A stretch of 57,518 nt of DNA, from contig DAIDHC010000230.1 of NCBI GenBank assembly GCA_027452065.1, positions 1 through 57,518 on the forward strand, written 5' to 3'. How positions within the stretch are numbered: position 1 is the stretch's first letter; each line of letters opens with the position of its first letter. Shown piece after piece: positions 54,342 through 57,518 of this stretch. This DNA is from Bryobacterales bacterium. GTDB lineage: Bacteria; Acidobacteriota; Terriglobia; Bryobacterales; Bryobacteraceae. The notes under the pieces were generated by a model that did not search any database, was not told the DNA's origin, and worked only from the letters and a program-made list of their open reading frames with translations. A program made the translations under genes and the position numbers.

Positions 54342-55101
54342 CCCCGCCGCTGGCGCACGTGCCGGAAGCGATTCCCCCCTCCACGCCGCCCGCGCCCCCC
54401 GAGCGCCCGCCGTTCTGGGGCTACTACGACCTCGCTGTGTTCCTCGGCCTCGGCCTTCCGCTGCTCGCCTTCAGCGCCCTCCTGGTCCGCCTCGCCGTCG
54501 CACCCTTCACCCGCCACCCCAACCTCGGCGCCCTCTCGCTCGCCGTGCAGTTCCTTTGGTACGCACTCTGGCTCGGCGGCCTCGCCGTTCTCTTCCACTT
54601 CCGCTACAATCGCGCCTTCTGGTCCTCTCTGGCCTGGACCGCCCCTTCCTCCGGCCTCTGGCGCCCCTTCTTCGCCGGCCCCATCCTCGCTCTCCTCACC
54701 GGCTGGCTCGGCCTGCTGCTCCGCGCCCCGCAGATCGAGCTCGCCCCCCTCCGCTCGCTGCTCTCCGGCCGCGCCTCTCTGTTCCTCCTCGTGATTGCCG
54801 TCGCCGTCCTCGGGCCCCTCTGCGAAGAGCTCGTCTTCCGCGGTTTCCTGCTCCCTCTTCTGGCACGCACCTTCGGCGCCTCCGCCGGCATCCTCTCCAC
54901 CGCGCTCCTGTTCGCCCTTCTTCATGGCCCCGAATATCAATGGTCATGGCGCCATGTGCTGCTCATTTTTCTTGCCGGCTCGCTGTTCGGCTTCGTTCGT
55001 TGGCGCACCGGCTCCACCCTTGCCTCCGCGCTCATGCACGCCACTTACAACTTCACTTTCGTCGCCGCTCTCGTCGTTCAAAGCGGCCCATTCCCTCAAA
55101 C

Positions 55102-55108
<7 letters not shown>
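54338..55108 (+). CDS. CPBP-family intramembrane glutamic endopeptidase
   Basis: 256 residues from GTG, overlapping uvrA by 4 bases. A proline-rich start is followed by about seven membrane helices. The three CPBP/Abi motifs are present: [13 protein letters not shown] (EExxxR), LLFALLHG (FxxxH) and MHATYNF (HxxxN). The family (type II CAAX prenyl endopeptidase-like) processes membrane peptides or acts in bacteriocin immunity. Substrate unknown. Overlaps mtnA by 7 bases. Confidence 0.93.
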
Positions 55109-56130
<1,022 letters not shown>

Positions 56131-56184
56131 CCCTCGCTCCTCCTCCGCCCGCGCCGCGCCTTGGCCCGTGCCGTATCCTGAAGT

Positions 56185-57518
56185 TTGGCCTCGCAACACA
56201 CCACCGCCGCCCCCGCGCGCCCGCTCGTCGCCTACCGCTCGCCCGATTCCCGCTCCCGCGCCCTGTTCGAGCGCGCCCGCGCCGTCATGCCCGCCGGCAA
56301 CACGCGCCACTCCATCGTGATGGCCCCCTACCCCGTCTACGCCGCCAGCGGCCGCGGCTGCCGCGTCACCGACGCCGACGGCGAAGAGCGCGTCGATTTC
56401 CTGAACAACTTCACCGCCCTCATCCTCGGCCACGCCCACCCCGCCGTCACCCAAGCCGTTCAGGCCCGCGTCGCCGCCGGCACCGCCTTCAACGCTCCCA
56501 CCGAAACCGACGTCGCCCTCGCCGAGACCATCGTCTCCCGCGTCCCCTACATCGAGCGCATCCGCTTCTGCAATTCCGGCAGCGAGGCGGTCATGATGGC
56601 CATCAAAGCCGCCCGCGCCCTCACCGGCCGCCCCGCCATCGCCAAGTTCGAAGGCGCCTACCACGGCATCTACGACTGGGCCCAGGTCAGCGAAGGCCCC
56701 AGCCCCGGCTCACGCGGCCCCGCCGACGCCCCGGCCAGCGCTCCCGAATCCGGCTCCCCTCCCTCGGTCGCCGCCGAAACCCTCGTCCTTCCCTGGAACC
56801 GCACCGATGCCTGCCGCCGCCTCATCGAAGAGCACCACAGCTCCCTCGCCGCCCTTCTCTTCGACCCCCTCCCTACCGGCATCGGCATGATCGCCCCTCA
56901 GCCCGGCTTCCTCGAAATGCTTCGCGACCTCACGGCGCGCCACGGCATCGTTCTCATCTCCGACGAAGTCCTCACCTTCCGCCTCTCGTATCACGGCGCC
57001 CTCCACGGCTCCGGTATCGCCCCCGACCTTGTCACCCTCGGCAAGATTATCGGCGGCGGTTTCCCCGTCGGCGCCGTCGCCGGCCCGGATCGTTTCATGT
57101 CCGTCTTCGATCACACCCGCCCCGGCTACGTCCATCACGGCGGCACTTTCAACGCCAACCCCGTCACCATGACCGCCGGCCTCGAAACGCTCCGCCAGAT
57201 GACCCCGCAGGCCTTCGACCGCCTCAACGCTCTCGGCGACCGCCTCCGCCGCCGGCTTACCGAAGCCGTCTCCGCTCTCGGCCGCCCCATCCAGGTCTGC
57301 GGCCGCGGCTCCCTCTTCATCGGCCATCTCAGCGCCGAACCGCTCACCGATTACCGCTCGATGAAGGGCTTCTCCCGCACCGACCCCGCCTACGCCGCCC
57401 TCTGCCATGAACTGCTCGCGCGCGGCTTCGCCGTCTCCACCCGCGGTTTGTTCGGCTGCCTCAGCACTCCCATGACCGAGTCCGAAATCGACGCCTTCGC
57501 CCAAGCCGCCGCCGACTC
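56185..57518 (+). CDS. Class III PLP aminotransferase, glutamate-1-semialdehyde aminomutase-like (3' truncated by window)
   Basis: Open from a TTG at 56185 to the end of the window (444 codons), with an in-frame TGA two codons upstream of the TTG. Motifs: MPAGNTRHSIVMAPYPVY, LNNFTALILGHAHPAVTQAV, FCNSGSEAVMMAIKAARALTGRPAIAKFEGAYHG, VLISDEVLTFR and the PLP Lys in VTLGKIIGGGFPVGAVAG. This is the HemL-like branch of class III. HemL itself would make 5-aminolevulinate, but many relatives act on other substrates; an insert of about 30 residues (PSPGSRGPADAPASAPESG) after the PLP-loop block is unusual. I leave the symbol empty. Downstream of mtnA by 54 bases. Confidence 0.85.
   Translation, partial: MASQHTTAAPARPLVAYRSPDSRSRALFERARAVMPAGNTRHSIVMAPYPVYAASGRGCRVTDADGEERVDFLNNFTALILGHAHPAVTQAVQARVAAGTAFNAPTETDVALAETIVSRVPYIERIRFCNSGSEAVMMAIKAARALTGRPAIAKFEGAYHGIYDWAQVSEGPSPGSRGPADAPASAPESGSPPSVAAETLVLPWNRTDACRRLIEEHHSSLAALLFDPLPTGIGMIAPQPGFLEMLRDLTARHGIVLISDEVLTFRLSYHGALHGSGIAPDLVTLGKIIGGGFPVGAVAGPDRFMSVFDHTRPGYVHHGGTFNANPVTMTAGLETLRQMTPQAFDRLNALGDRLRRRLTEAVSALGRPIQVCGRGSLFIGHLSAEPLTDYRSMKGFSRTDPAYAALCHELLARGFAVSTRGLFGCLSTPMTESEIDAFAQAAAD

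Overview
The window is high-GC bacterial chromosome from a Gram-negative (LpxB, LptE, complete Tol-Pal). The gene content suggests a member of the Acidobacteriota, probably Bryobacterales/'Solibacter'-like: many secreted Sec/Tat proteins for sugars (DUF1080, DUF4185, DUF5060, GH27, a sulfatase, a TIM-barrel epimerase-like protein), a PEP-CTERM protein, and frequent GTG/TTG starts. The lineage is inferred from gene content only; no rRNA gene is present.

Layout. 1-3.3 kb: the 3' end of an RHS-repeat protein, an exported protein of unknown function, then debris (a frameshifted gene, a small membrane protein that is a partial duplicate of it, an RHS-like scrap and a scrap of a small element-associated family). 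3.35-7.5 kb: a tight envelope/replication operon (psd, pssA, an Asd-like protein without its catalytic Cys, lptE, holA), with rpsT convergent. 7.86-8.62 kb: a small overlapping pair that looks like a membrane-anchored RNase-type toxin plus partner. 8.6-14.1 kb: an unknown cytosolic protein, a GT-C-like membrane protein, lpxB and a metal-site-dead M1 peptidase fused to TPRs. 14.1-22.6 kb: tRNA-Ile2(CAU), a minus-strand sugar operon (TIM-barrel protein, aldo/keto reductase, DUF4185), an orphan Cox3, a DUF1080 protein, an ABC exporter pair and an HDOD protein. 22.6-36.7 kb: YVTN propeller, alpha/beta hydrolase, a B12 acyl-CoA mutase with isobutyryl-CoA mutase fingerprints, tsaB, a DUF5060 protein, an F420/NADP-type reductase, a SIMPL protein, a sulfatase, a radical SAM protein, manA, an aspartate aminotransferase and recN. 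36.8-42 kb: tolQ-tolR-tolA-tolB-pal-cpoB. 42-57.5 kb: a DeoC-like protein without its Schiff-base Lys, aroDE, a small leader-like gene plus amidase, GH27 galactosidase, a CdaA-YbbR fusion, larE, a BaiN/YhiN-type flavoprotein, a PEP-CTERM protein, tRNA-Ala(CGC), uvrA, a CPBP protease, mtnA and a truncated class-III aminotransferase.

Two themes stand out. Several proteins keep a fold but lose the catalytic residues (Asd-like, M1-like, DeoC-like). The + strand is clearly G-rich from about 3.3 to 22.4 kb whatever the gene direction and C-rich on both sides, which points to an inversion, an insertion, or a replication-strand switch near 22.4 kb. No CRISPR array, intact transposase, prophage or large defence island was seen.
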